Positions 1 through 11,837 of a DNA stretch of 64,000 nt are shown here, piece by piece. Both the position numbers and the translations under genes were made by a program. Origin of the DNA: Aegilops tauschii subsp. strangulata. Lineage: Eukaryota > Streptophyta > Magnoliopsida > Poales > Poaceae. Below the pieces are notes generated by a model. It saw nothing but the letters and a program-made list of their open reading frames with translations, had not been told where the DNA came from and searched no databases. The stretch covers positions 459,592,780-459,656,779 of the forward strand of contig NC_053040.3 of the NCBI RefSeq assembly GCF_002575655.3, in the 5' to 3' direction. How positions within the stretch are numbered: position 1 is the first letter of the stretch; each line of letters opens with the position of its first letter.

Positions 1-2100
1 CAAGTTTAAGCACTTGTCTTCTGCAGAGCAATAACCTAGTCCAACCACTACTTTGATCTGTCGTCGAGTATTACCCCCCTGGTATCTCGAGATTATCATG
101 GAACTGCATAACTTCTTATGAGTTCTTCATCAAGTACTACATTCTCACTGATTCCAATTTTTCACGGGCTCTGAGTTATTAAACACTCAAAGACACCGAT
201 AACTGAACCGAGTCCGCACTATATGGTTCAACAACTTTTAGTAATCTTCTTTACTTACGAGTTTGTACCCGATCACATCATTCCTAGCCTGTTCGGCTAC
301 ATCATTACCGTGCTAATTTTAATTGTGCTACTTGGTCCTTCTTCCCGCAGCACAAATTTTGGCGGTGAGCTAATCTTATGTCAATCTCCCTCGTCATATC
401 ATTTCTCCTTGAATAGCAAACGTGATTTCGAGTTTGTGTCATACCCATGGTTCCAGTAACCTTTTGCTTCACCATTCCCTTGGTGTGATGTCGTCGCCGA
501 TCGATTACATCTTCTTGAAACCTCTCGACAAATGTGTCGTGATCACCATCAACATTTTGAGCTCTTCCAGAATATCAATCAAATTCATGATGAGAATTAC
601 CATCCTTGCCCCTCGATGATTTTTGTTGTCATCGACCACTTTATTGCCTTCCCTTCAACACAAACTTGTTCGTGTTCTGTGTTATACCATGAGTTCCTTG
701 CTATCCAGCATTTGTTCTTCTTTACCTTGGAGTATTGCCATCTTTTATGTCAAGAATGTTGTGAGAATTTCACCACCTCTTAAGAATTCTTGATACAATG
801 ATGCTTCTTGCCATCACCATTCTTCTTGGTCCCCGTGTTGTTTCTAACCGGAAAACTAACAATTGAACTATGTTGTGCGAATTCAAAACTTCTAGCAACC
901 CTATTGCTTTGAAGTTAATGGTCGACATTTCATTCTTAGACCATTGATTATCGAATCACCATTCTGACATTGATCATACTACCTAAGCCCATATTTCGGG
1001 CGCACTTTTCAACCAATGTTTAATTGTGTATGTTTTCGTCGAGCATACCTCATTATATCATTTGATCCGGCAAATGTTATCTCCTTGTTCACACAACTGT
1101 GGAAATCCATCATTTGGAGATCTCAATGAATTGTCGTTGAGTTCATCAGCCACCTCCTCATCCTGTCATTGGTTTAATGATGAACTCATGATTCGAAACT
1201 TGCTTCCATAGTCCATTTCCCGAGAATCTTGCAACTCCATCTCGTTAAATTGTGTTGCCCCCTTTCCTTCTCGGGCATCACGAGTCTGAGGTATCCTGAC
1301 ATCAATCAGATCTGAATCTCGGTCAGATATGATGGTTGGGACATATTTCCAAGAGTTATAACATTGGTCTATATATGACCCGGTAAGGTGATGTCATGCC
1401 TAGCACCCCCGACCGGAGGACCTATTGTTATAATTCTTCTTTTTTTGCAAGGATAACCATTCTTCCATGAGAAAATTGTAAGACTTATTCTATAAGTTGT
1501 TCCTGATGAATCCTTTGTGTATCCAAGTCCGACCTTTGCTTGAAGACCATGTCAATGCTATCTCGAAGCATGTTTGTGGTACTCCAATTTTCAGCAAGAA
1601 CATTTGAAGCACAATGCAAAAAAAAATTCCTTATCAATTATCCAAACATCGTTGTATGGGTAATGTCATGAAATTTCTCTCCCCTCATCTAAAGGGTTTT
1701 CTATTTATATCTTGCCATGGATATCGTGCTCTGCTTGTCCTTGGGAAGGATATACCCCTGAAATATGTGTTTAAACGCATTTTCCTTTCCATTGTTCTGT
1801 TTAATCTGATAATCATATTTCCCTTTCCATTGTTTGGTTTAACCTCTCTTGTGATCTATATGATGTAAGCAGTAATATTCTCCTGCTTATGTAAACACCT
1901 CGGTGTACAATTTTTCAGCAAGACCCTGTTACTATTGTTGATGACATTCCGGTAACCACCGATGAACGAGAACTTTACCTATTGGTCCGCCTCGTTCAAC
2001 GAGCAGGAGAATGGTTCTCTTCGTCCCTCGCCCTTGGTATCGATGTTGTTGTCGACATAACCGACAGACTAACCTCTGACATGCCTTGCTTACATGATCG
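1..2100. other. Unclassified repeat-like DNA without a recognisable gene
   Basis: All open frames here are under about 130 codons, overlap on both strands and show no domain I recognise. The composition (many short C/T-rich runs and AT-rich stretches) resembles the long untranslated parts of a cereal LTR retrotransposon, but I find no LTR ends, primer site or polypurine tract. The right border with element A is not sharp: similarity to the matching part of element F is clear from about 2,195 rightwards and fades before about 2,100. The simplest reading is an old retroelement fragment joined to a truncated element A. Confidence 0.4.
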
Positions 2101-2193
2101 TGCAAGACGTCATCGCCCTCCTCGGCAAACAATTGTGTTGCCACCGGGGATGGATCTACGATAACTTCCTTGCCCTTGTCTCCCTTGATAGCG

Positions 2194-2309
2194 TCCGCGG
2201 GCTCCTCCCTCTTCGTCTCAATCTTCATCAGCCAAGCATCTTCTTCCATGTGGTTGGAGGAGTGGGAAGACATGATGCCTAGCTTGAAAAATCTGACCAG
2301 AAATAGCAA
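2194..2309 (-). pseudogene. Element A small ORF downstream of integrase (5' part)
   Basis: The minus-strand frame contains the block DAWLMKIE followed by KREEP, which is also found in the 122-codon ORF at 50,400-50,768 of element F. The open frame runs from 2,309 to 1,932, but the part left of about 2,195 no longer resembles F, so only this piece is kept as A-derived. The function of this extra ORF is unknown. In F its product is charged and may form a coiled coil. Confidence 0.5.
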
Positions 2310-2431
2310 GAAAAGAGAACAGAGGATTTTCTCCGCGATATGGTGGTTAACAGGTTCGGGAAGTATATATAGATTTTTTTATCTTGGAGGACAAGCATAT
2401 GGAAGAAAAACGGAGTACGGGAGGTATCCCA

Positions 2432-2495
2432 GGTGGGCACAACCCACCCGGGCGCGCCAGGCAAGCCTGGCGCGCCCTGGTGTCTTGTGCCCACC
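2432..2495. repeat. GC-rich nested inverted repeat (cruciform-capable) in element A
   Basis: Two nested arm pairs are visible. Outer arms of 11 nt lie at 2,432-2,442 and 2,485-2,495. Inner arms of 13 nt lie at 2,450-2,462 and 2,465-2,477 with a 2-nt spacer and carry GGCGCGCC cores. Related GC-rich fold-backs with GGCGCGCC recur in elements E and F and in the A LTR. The role is unknown. In the element RNA this would make a strong stem-loop between the small 3' ORF and integrase. Confidence 0.85.
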
Positions 2496-2727
2496 AGGGG
2501 ACGCTTCCTGGAAGTTTCTTTATTTCCAAAATTCTAAAATATTCCAAAACCGACTAAAATATTTTTGCATATTTTTTGGAGTCCGTTTACTTACCGTATC
2601 ACGTAACTCCTTATTTTGACAATTCTAGAGTGTTCCGGAAGGACACTTTTATGTGTTCTTCCGGTGTCAAAGTTTGGATAATATTGCTTTCAACATTAAT
2701 TGGCGTACCTAAGATTTAATGCTTTAT

Positions 2728-3613
2728 TCATTGCCCGCTGACAACCTTTGAGTTAGTAACTTCGAAGTTATTTATTTTGATGGCTCCAAACCGGTAAACC
2801 TCCTCGATGACATATGGGCCTTCCCATTTCGAGAGGAGCTTTCCTGCAAAGAATCTAAAATGAGAGTTGTACAAAAGAACATATTCTCCGACTTTAAACT
2901 CACGTTTTTGAATTCTTTTGTCATGCCATCTTTTAACATTTTCTTTGAATAATTTTGCATTTTCATAAGCTTGGGTTCTCCACTCATCCAATGAGCTAAT
3001 ATCAAATAACCTCTTTTCACCAGCAAGTTTAAAATCATAGTTGAGTTCTTTAACTGCCCAGTATGCTTTATGTTCTAACTCAAGAGGCAAATGACAAGCT
3101 TTTCCATAAACCATTTTATAAGGAGACATACCCATAGGATTTTTATAAGCTGTTCTATAAGCCCAAAGTGCATCATCTAATTTCTTAGACTAATTCTTCC
3201 TGGACCTATTGACAGTCTTTTGCAAAATTAATTTTATTTCCCTATTGCTAAGTTCAACTTGACCACTAGACTGAGGATGATAGGGTGATGCAATTATATG
3301 GTTAACATCATACTTAGCAAGCATTTTACGAAAAGCACCATGAATAAAGTGTGAACCACCATGAGTCATTAAATACCTAGGGACTCCAAACCTTGGGAAA
3401 ATAACTTCCTTAAGCATTTTAATAGAGGTGTTGTGATCAGCACTACTAGTTGGAATAGCTTCTACCCATTTAGTAACATAATCAACAACAACCAAAATAT
3501 GTGTATACCCATTAGAGGAAGGAAAAGGTCCCATGTAATCAAATCCCCAAACATCAAATGGTTCAACAGCAAGAGAATAGTTCATAGGCATTTCTTGACA
3601 TTTACCAATATTA
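2728..3613 (-). pseudogene. Element A integrase, catalytic core and C-terminal part
   Basis: Two minus-strand frames (3,591-3,190 and 3,135-2,728) match the integrase of element F at 52,249-51,102 almost residue for residue. Visible are the first catalytic Asp in the stretch [21 protein letters not shown], here given only as its start DYMGPFP, then the [14 protein letters not shown] region with the catalytic Glu, and the C-terminal [16 protein letters not shown] block. The second catalytic Asp is replaced by His: the site reads THGGSHF where F has TDGGSHF. A stop or frameshift at about 3,140-3,190 breaks the frame. The zinc-binding N-terminal part lies beyond the B insertion, at about 42,893-43,137. 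Confidence 0.9.
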
Positions 3614-3618
3614 CCTAT

Positions 3619-4155
3619 TGTCGTGGAATTGTCACGGCAGATGTCCTGGTGTGAGGACTTAGTCGTGGAGCCATCGCAACTTGGTTAGCTTAAAGGGGTT
3701 AAAGGGACAAAGGACACAGGGATTTTATACTGGTTTGGCCCCTTGCGGTGAAGGTAAAGGCCTAATCCAGTTTGAGGTGGTATTGCTTATGTCTCGATTA
3801 CCAGGGAGCGAATACGCTTGACCTAGCTTTCGATCTGTTCTCTCTTGCCCTAAACCGCCGCCGGGTCATCCCTTTATATACACAGGTTGACGCCCTATGG
3901 CTTACAGAGTCCCGGCCGGCTCATAAACGTGTCCGGCCTGGTAACTAATTAGACTTGCCTTACAATACAAGTTATACATATCTGGCGGTTTACACTTTAT
4001 GGGCTTTAAGCCGCCTTCGGTCTTTGGGCCTTTTAACAAGTCTCCTTCATGAACCGCCATCTTCAACATCTTCATGGGCTTTGTCTTGGTGAACCGCCAT
4101 TGGGATAACCCAGCCCCTCCTAGGCGGGTCATACCCAATAGTCATATCCCCAACA
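3619..4155 (-). repeat. Element B 3' LTR
   Basis: Bounded by tgtcgtgg on the left and ccccaaca on the right, reading the plus strand. It pairs with 42,355-42,892. A TATA-like ttatatac lies inside, in minus orientation relative to the LTR promoter. The 5-bp duplication cctat lies directly to its left. Confidence 0.95.
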
Positions 4156-4437
4156 TTAGGCCCCAGGTTGATTTGAACTTGTTCATGTCAAACTTCAACA
4201 CTTAGAAAAAAATCCTTCTTTGTTTGTTCTTGCGAGATATTGTAACCCGCCATGACGTCATCTCCTGGAATTACGGAAAACCGCCATGACGTCATCTGTC
4301 ATTAATTTTGCACAATACCCAGCATATCTTAACAGATCCTTATCTTTTAATAACCATCCTGAAAATCGAGGCGTCCGATTAGCTGGATAATCATTCTTTG
4401 GCCTCCTCGTTTTTCGTGCCCACCTGTTACCCTTCTC

Positions 4438-4632
4438 CTTATAAATAGGGTCGGGGAACCCTCTTTTCATTTTCTCCTCTTTTCCTTCTTGTCTTCTACC
4501 TCTCTCAGCGACGCATCTGCACGCCTGAGCACTGCCGCCGCCGAGCTCGTCACCTTCCTCGACCCTGGCCGCTGCATCGACCTGAACGTGACCAGAGAAA
4601 ACGCGGCGCCTCTCCATTGCTAAGTGGATCCA
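4438..4632 (+). promoter_or_regulatory. TATA promoter and first non-coding exon of the B antisense gene
   Basis: A canonical plant TATA box (tataaata, 4,440-4,447) is followed by a C/T-rich leader, as in plant Pol II promoters, on the strand opposite to B's gag-pol. A donor-like gtaagc begins at 4,633, and a pyrimidine-rich acceptor ends at 5,115, just 15 nt before an ATG at 5,131. This suggests a leader intron. Similar TATA boxes with C/T-rich leaders precede the antisense genes of C (about 15,797) and D (about 41,223, minus). The promoter call is inference from sequence form. Confidence 0.55.
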
Positions 4633-5130
4633 GTAAGCGCCTCTTCTTTCTCTGTTGTAGATCTCCATTAATGTTTCTCGAAGTTCTTCAGAGTTCGTCG
4701 CTGTTCTTCATCATACTTCGGTTTGATCCTTTTGATCCAAAATAACTTTTGAAATACGCGGAAAACTGTTTCTGTACCTTCTCTTAACCACTGAATACAC
4801 CTCCTAGATGCAGAAATCTTACCAATGTGCTAGTTCCTCCGCTGCTGCAATATTTAAGGCTTTGATTTTTTTTCACACAACACTAGATCCAAATCACCTG
4901 CTCCAGTCTGTAAAACCTGTTTATTCAACACTTAGCAGATTTCACTCTTGATAGATCTTACATACCAATCTGGTCATGGTGGCTTACATCATCGGTCATC
5001 ACTAGCCATATGTCATTAGGCCCCATTTAAGCCGCCACTCTGAATATATACTGTAGCGTTTACTTCCGGCTTTAATGAATCAACTTAAACCGGCAAAAAA
5101 ATTGTTTTCTTTTAGGCTTCTTTCTTCACA

Positions 5131-8100
5131 ATGCCGCCGAAGAAAGTCACTTCATGTAACTAGGTTCCCTCCATAGTCACTGAGAACACGCTCAAAGACT
5201 TTTTCAAAATCGGCTATTTACCAGCAAAAAATGTCATGCATTGGCGCGCCCCCAAACCAGATGAAGAAAGACCTTAGCCAAAGGATGATGAGGTCATTGT
5301 TTTTACTGATCACATGAACCGGGGCTTCTCACCGCCTGGTTCTAATTTTTTCCGAGATGTTCTGCACTTCTTTCAATTGCATCGTCAAGACATCGGACCC
5401 AACTCTGTGTCAAACATCTGTAATTTTCAAGTCTTCTGTGAAGTATACCTTCAAGAGGAGCCCAGTGTTGAACTCTTTAGGGAATATTTTTATTTGAACC
5501 GGACCCAGCTTGGAACTTGGCGGAATCTCAATTCAACAAAGAAGAGATGCTATCTTCCCCTATGCTTGCTTGCCGAGTCACCCCAATGATTGGAACCATA
5601 CATGGTTTTATTGCAAAGATACCTCTCCGGCTAACGAGAATCCACTGCCGGGTTATCGTGTCCAGCGTCTTGACCCAAAGCATCCTCTTCCCGAAAAGCT
5701 TACCACTGCTGAACGTGCAAAGCTTGCCCCCACCATTGCAAAGGTCAATGCTCTACTGGGAAATGGGTTAACTGGCATTGACTTGGTTTGGTGCAGGGTT
5801 TCTTGGCGAATCATACCCTTGAGTCGCCGACCCGGCTTAATGTGTACTTACACGGGTGGTATAAAGGATCCACTGCGCCATAGCTCCGTGCGTTTAACTG
5901 ATGAGGTAATCAATGAAATGACAAAGACCCTTCTGAATGAAGATCCGGAAGACTGCAGCAAAGTGGGTCTGAACCCTTTCTGCAAACTTAACCCGCCACC
6001 GGATGTGAGTCTCTAAATCACTTACTTTTACCTCATCATTCAAATATTCTATTAACTCAACTTTGATGACTTTCACAGGCTGAATCTGATTTTTGGAAAA
6101 AGAAATATGACCATGAATCTGCCAAAAAGGCCAGGGCTGCCAAGAAAGCCGCCAAGAAATAAGAAGAAATCAAGTGCTTCCGAGATGTTTAAACTGAATG
6201 ACAGCTTTGAGTCGGAGGTAGCCCTTGACTCCCTTGGCTCCTTTTTCAATTATCTTATTGACACTGATTATTATTAGGATGACACGGGGGCCAGCCAAGC
6301 AGTTGAAGAAGAGGTAACTATTACTTCCTCCGGCTCAGTACCTTTGCCAAGACAGAAAATCCGACGAGTAACCCGGAAAGCAAGCTTTTCACACCCCTTA
6401 GCTCATTTGGATCCTCACTTTCTTTAGAAGCAACTGCAACATGAGAAACGGCGACAGACTCGGACCAGCGGAGGTGAAGAATTGTCCTCCGGCTTACCGA
6501 ATACACCAGTTCCGCGGAAACGTCGAAACGAGGTCCTTCCAAAATTAAATTCTTTTTACCCACTGGCGGGTCTCATTTGCCAGCCACTTAATTCTTCCGA
6601 TTCAAACTACTAGGAGGCTTCTCACTCTTCTTCTGGTGACTCATCACAGACCCAGTTGCCGGCTTTCAAAACTGCTCCTGGGTAATAATAATTTTTTCAT
6701 TTTCCATCTCCCTATACTTTTTATATCTGTACTGACCTCTCATGACCCATGCAGTGGAAAGGCAAAGCCTATCAAGAAGGCAAAGGTGATCAAGCCGGCT
6801 GAGGATCCCAAAGTCCATGAGCCGGAACAACAAATTCCAGCATCTGACACCTCCGTGCTACAACCCGACGAGCCTGTCCATGATGTTCCACCAGAGGTTC
6901 CTGACCTCTCCAGCAACCAGACAAACCTCAATCCTTTGAGTACTGAATCGTCAAGCCCACTTAAACCGTCCGAAACACATGCCGCGATGTTATGATCACT
7001 GGCACCGGCTTTAAAGAACCGGGAAATCCAACTGTCTTGGCTAAGCACTCCGCTAAATAGGAGTTCATTGAAAAGCGGAAAGTGAGATTTGATGTCGCCA
7101 ATTGTTCTCAATTGAGCAGTAGTGAAGTACTCTCTGGCTACCTCAACCAAGTACACACTAGCTGCGATCTTGAAATCGATATGGTGAAGCAGATGCATCA
7201 AAAATATGAGGTATGAATTCCTGCTTAAATAAGTTATGTACATCCTGCCAGCCCCCAAGTCTACCGGGTATTATAGGATTGAGACTTAGAATAACCATGA
7301 GCATCTTTGGTAGAATCCTTCCACGGCCGGTTTTCACCATTAGAGTTAAACCGGATTTTAAACAATTAACATTGCATCTGTAGTCCCCAAGGGCCGGTTT
7401 AATCAGCATGAATGAGCCGGTCCTGTTCACCATTGTTTATAAAGGAGAGCTTACCTATGTAGCCCCCATGAATCGGCTGTGATTATTTACGGCACAACCG
7501 GGTCATCATAAAGTAGTAAGGAGATGCAAGCAATATGCATCAGCCCCCAAGTGCCAAGTACTCTTGCTTGCAAAGTACTTGGGACTTATTCACATAAGCC
7601 GTTGTATGAATAATTTTTCGACCGGCATTAGCCCCCAAGTGCCAAGTGTTGTTGCTTGCAAAAGGCTTGGGACTTATATTCCTGTAAGCCGGATATGAAT
7701 GTGTTTACAAATCTGTGCTTGTACAGGACACCACTGCTCAACTTCAATCGCAATTGGCTGATGCAAAGACCCGGCTGGAGAATCAAGAATCTGAGACCCG
7801 GAAATCCGATTCAAAATTCCAATTTAGCGTGGCTGAAACGGAAAAACTGAAGACCAGTTTTGAGGCTGAAAGAAACGCCTGGGCTGAAGAGAAAACTGCC
7901 TTGATGCAGCGGGCTGAAAAGGCGGAGGTGGCTCTTCAAGAGGTGACCACTGAGCTTACCGGTTTAAAACACCGTGTATCCCAGATGGTTTCTGCTATCT
8001 TTGGTGAGTCGCCTTGCTAGCATCGAAATTGAATCTCTTCCTTGATGGTATAAACCGCCTCTAACCAATCCATAATTATTACACAGGTCCCAGGAGCAGC

Positions 8101-8736
8101 AATCTTAGCCAAGAAATGCTTGTGAAGCTCAAGGCTGTTTATACACTTGTTGAACAGCTATATACTGGAACTCAGCGTGCACTGGCCATGATTTCTCCGA
8201 CTAATCAAGCACCTACTCTCTTGAGTGATGTCTTGAAAAAACTCTCTGTTCTGCCTGCTAGGATTGACGAGATGAAGCGGTCATCTGCAAGAGCTGGTGC
8301 CGTGACATCTTTAAGTCAGGCCAAGGCGTGGCTAGCAGAGCTAGACCCGGCCGAGATAGCTACTGGGTATCCAAGCTTAAAAGAAGATGGCACTCCCTTT
8401 GATAAGAAAGACTTCGCTGCCTGCGTGAAGGAGATACGTCCCCTGGCCAGCCTGATTGCAAATGAAACGGATCTTTCAAGATACCAACCGGCTTATGACA
8501 TGGAGAATCAGAAGATGCCCATGTCGGCTTATAAAGTGATGGATCTAATCCCCCCAATTCGTAAGCATACTTTCGCCCCTGAAGTTGAACGGTCCGAACT
8601 TATAGATGATGAAGCTGAATTCCAAGCCTTGTGTGGCATCGATTGGTCATCACCAAATTTCCAGACGGTGGAGGAGGACGAAGAACCGGAGAAGGATGAT
8701 CCAGAAGCCTCAAGTCATCAAGGCCAAGAAGAGTGA
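5131..8736 (+). pseudogene. Element B antisense accessory gene (gypsy-type transposon domain, multi-exon)
   Basis: The gene is transcribed opposite to gag-pol. The start region at 5,131 reads MPPKK and then meets an in-frame TAG (10 codons later). The conserved N-terminal domain (residues such as FFRDVLHFFQLH and FQVFCEVYL, then a frameshift near 5,510 into ELGGISIQQRRDAIFPYA) resembles PF04195, putative gypsy type transposon. Splice-like borders are visible: exon end 6,004 and acceptor end 6,078; donor near 6,217 and acceptor end 6,277. Later exons at about 7,725-8,003 and 8,088-8,736 encode a charged, probably coiled-coil stretch and a C-terminal domain shared with the C and D copies. Function unknown. 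Stop and frameshift make this copy inactive. Confidence 0.7.
7535..7680. repeat. Duplicated intron motif with hairpin in B antisense gene
   Basis: Two direct copies, about 90 bp apart, start with agcccccaagtgccaagt (about 7,542 and 7,630). The first has a perfect 8-bp inverted repeat, ccaagtac at 7,554-7,561 with gtacttgg at 7,575-7,582. The cccccaagt core recurs near 7,253 and in the array at 9,616-9,897. Function unknown. Confidence 0.7.
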
Positions 8737-9600
8737 TCCGCCAGGCGGTTCATATATTTGATCCTTTGAAAACACTTGATCTTTTTGGCTCACTGAGTCA
8801 TGTAATAGGCTAGTGAAACTTTGATCTGTCGTGCCATCGTGCACGTGTTTGTTTTGCGCCACATTGTTTGATCCGCCATTTGAAAAGATATCATTTTATG
8901 CTTATGATGAGATTGATTTATGCAAATGAGATTTAGCATTACCCTACACACAAGTAGATCACAAGTGCCCTGGCGGTTTACCGCAGGACGGGTCATAATA
9001 CCCCATATAAAACCACTGGTGACTAAAACAGTTTATAAGCAAGGCCAGTTTAATCATAATTAGATATAATCAAAAATATCATACCTGTGATATGTGATTA
9101 GACTGCTGGCTTACCATACCAATGCAGTAAGGGTGATAACCCAAAACTTAGAAGACAATACTTCCAAGTATTTAATATCATCATATGCTGGCGACTTATC
9201 GTCCAAAGCTAGGCTGGGTTATCAGAAACCACAGATATACTAAAATATGAGCTGTAAGAATTGAGGCTACATGGCCTGAATCATTTTAAACCATATGTCA
9301 ATATGGTACCAAGATGAACCCAAAAATGTTCAAAAAGCGAGAAAACGAGGCTTTCATAGGCCGCCAAGCCTAAAGCTCCGAGGCTTTCATGGGCCGCCAA
9401 GCCACTGAGTTAACCTTTTACACTTTGTGAATCCAGCCTCACATGACCGCGGTTTTAACATTGACAAGTTCAGGGTCTATGTAAGATTGACTTGTCAAGA
9501 GTTCGGCTTGTCATTCCAGGATTACCCGGGGGGAGTGGCAGATTCTACAAAGCAGGAGAACCCGGAAGGTTTCGGTGAATACACCTGGTGTTCCAAACCA
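8737..9600. other. Element B non-coding spacer
   Basis: This lies between the end of the antisense gene (stop at 8,734-8,736) and the tandem repeat array, tail-to-tail with integrase. It is AT-rich, and I find no coding signal. It may hold the 3' ends of the converging sense and antisense transcripts. Confidence 0.5.
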
Positions 9601-9615
9601 GCTCACAAGGGTAGT

Positions 9616-9897
9616 AACGCTATGTTCTCTTTGGTGAATACACCTATGTTTGAACAGGAAGCCCCCAAGTGCTTTTGTAACCATGGCATATAAGTCGGAC
9701 CAAGAGGGATATTCACAGCTATGCTCAATGAGCAGGAAGCCCCCAAGTGGTTTGTGGCGTTGAGCCGATCAAGAGGGATATTCATAGCTATGCTCAATGA
9801 GCAGGAAGCCCCCAAGTGACCATTGGAAGTGTGGCATTGAGCCGATCAAGAGGGATATTCACAGCTATGCTCAATGAGCAGGAAGCCCCCAAGTGAC
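9616..9897. repeat. Short tandem repeat array, unit about 69-77 bp, in element B
   Basis: Three good copies and one diverged copy of a unit containing caagagggatattcacagc and gaagcccccaagtg. The caagaggg landmark occurs at 9,701, 9,770 and 9,847, so the periods are 69 and 77. On the strand of gag-pol the cccccaagt core reads ACTTGGGGG, a purine-rich tract. The array lies just downstream of integrase, the place where Tat-type elements often carry tandem repeats. Confidence 0.85.
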
Positions 9898-10031
9898 CAT
9901 TTGTAATGAAAAAGACTCATTATTCTTGGAAATGAAACGACAGAGGCCCTGAATTATCAGGGATGCCGGCTTTATTATAATCATCATAATATATACATTG
10001 TCAAGATATGTACATCGTAAGAGCCGATGGC

Positions 10032-11837
10032 TCAAGTGTAGTAAGGCCGGAGATGAGCAATATTCCACGGCCGACGGGTCTCCTCCTCTGACGTGCGTGA
10101 GTCCTTGTGGTCTCGAACATCGATAAGGTAGTATGATCCGTTGTTCAGATTCTTGCTGACCACAAAAGGCCCTTCCCAAGATGGGGATAGCTTATGCATA
10201 TCAGTCTGATCCTGAATAAGCCGGAGCACCAGGTCACCTTCTTGAAAAGTTCTGGTCTTAACCCGGCGGCTGTGATAATGGCGCAGATCTTGCTGGTAAA
10301 TCGCCGAACGAGCTGCCGTGATGTCACGCTCCTCATCTAACAGGTCAAGTGCATCCAGACGTGCTTTTTCATTGTTAGCTTCAACATAATCCGCCACGCG
10401 GGGCGAGTCATGACGGATGTCACTGGGGAGAACCGCCTCTGCTTCGTAAACCATGAAGAAGGGCGTGTAACCCGTAGATCTGTTGGGGGTAGTATTGATA
10501 TTCCATAGCACTGAGGGTAACTCCTCGACCCAACAACCCGGCATCCTCTGCAACGGAACCATAAGCCGGGGCTTGATGCCTCTCAAGATTTCTTGATTGG
10601 CTCTTTCACCTTGACCATTGGATTGGGGGTGAGCCACTAACGATACGTCAAGTCGAATATGCTCACGTTGACAAAACTCTTTCATAGCACCCTTGGACAG
10701 ATTAGTGCCATTATTAGTTATAATGATGTGGGGAAAACCAAAGCGAAAAATCACCTTTTTGATGAATTGAACCGTTGTTGCCGCGTCACACTTACTGACC
10801 GGTTCTGCCTCAACCCACATTGTGAATTTGTCAACCGCCACCAAAAGGTGGGTCTTTTTGTCCTTCGACCTTTTGAAAGGCCCAACCATATCAAGCCCCC
10901 AGACTGCAAATGACCAAGCAATAGGAACCATCTGTAATTCTTGAGCCGGTACATGTGCTCGTCGTGAAAACTTTTGACAATCATCACATTTACTGACTAG
11001 ATCTTCAGCATCAGCGTGAGCCGTCAGCCAATAAAACCCATGACGAAAAGCCTTGTCTACGAGAGATTTAGAACCAGCATGATGACCACAATCTCCTTCA
11101 TGAATCTCTCGTAGAATCTCACAGCCTTCTTCAGGAGAAACACAATGTTGAAACGCCCATGTGACACTGCGATGATGCAACTCTCCATTGACAATAGTCA
11201 TTGACTTGGACCGCCGGGTTATCTGTCTGGCCAAAGTTTCATCCTCAGGTAACTTGCCCCGGGTCATATAAGCCAAATATGGAACTGTCCAATCAGGAAT
11301 CGCATGAAGAGCCGCCACCAATTGTGCTTCCGGGTCAGGAATAGCCATATCTTCCTCTGTAGGCAATTTGACATAAGGGTTATGCATAATATCCAGGAAA
11401 GTGTTAGGTGGCACCGGCTTACGCTGAGACCCTAACTGGCTTAAAGCATCAGCTGCCTCATTTTTCCTGCGATCAACATGTTCAACTTGATAACCCTTAA
11501 AGTGACCCGCAATAGCATCAACCTCTCGACGATAAGCCTCCATGAGTGGATCCTTAGAATCCCAAGTGCCAGAAACTTGCTGAGCTACCAGATCTGAGTC
11601 GCCGAAACACCTCACCTGGCTTAAGTTCATCTCCTTAGCCATCCGAAGACCATGGAGCAAGGCCTCATACTCAGCTGCATTGTTAGTACAAGGGAACATC
11701 AACCGGAGAACATAAGAAAATTTACCGCCTCGTGGGGAAGTTAATACAACTTCAGCCCCCAAGCCTTCCAACTGCCTGGACCCATCAAAGTGAATAGTCC
11801 AATATGTGTTATTTGGCTTCTCCACAGGCATCTGCAA
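10032..11837 (-). pseudogene. Element B archaeal-type RNase H plus integrase (601 codons, open frame)
   Basis: The first about 150 residues form a second RNase H: acidic residues appear in IHFDGSRQ, NNAAEYEALLHGL, FGDSDLVAQQV and EAADALSQLG, all four positions kept. Integrase follows, with a zinc-binding segment (HHAGSK and SKCDDCQKF), a first catalytic Asp in GLDMVGPF, and Glu in QSNGQGERANQEI. The second catalytic Asp has become Asn (ITNNGTNL). The C-terminal part has the GPFVVSKNL block near the end. The frame is open for 601 codons but cannot encode an active integrase if the Asn is genuine. It follows the Gypsy RNase H directly, as expected for a Tat polyprotein. Confidence 0.92.

Noticed and set aside
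1932..2309. 125-codon minus-strand ORF as one gene
   Set aside because: Only its first 38 codons or so resemble the F small ORF; the rest is unrelated DNA past the break.
9616..9897. Repeat array that might look like a CRISPR
   Set aside because: Units are adjacent, diverged and 69-77 bp long with no unique spacers, and the DNA is plant.
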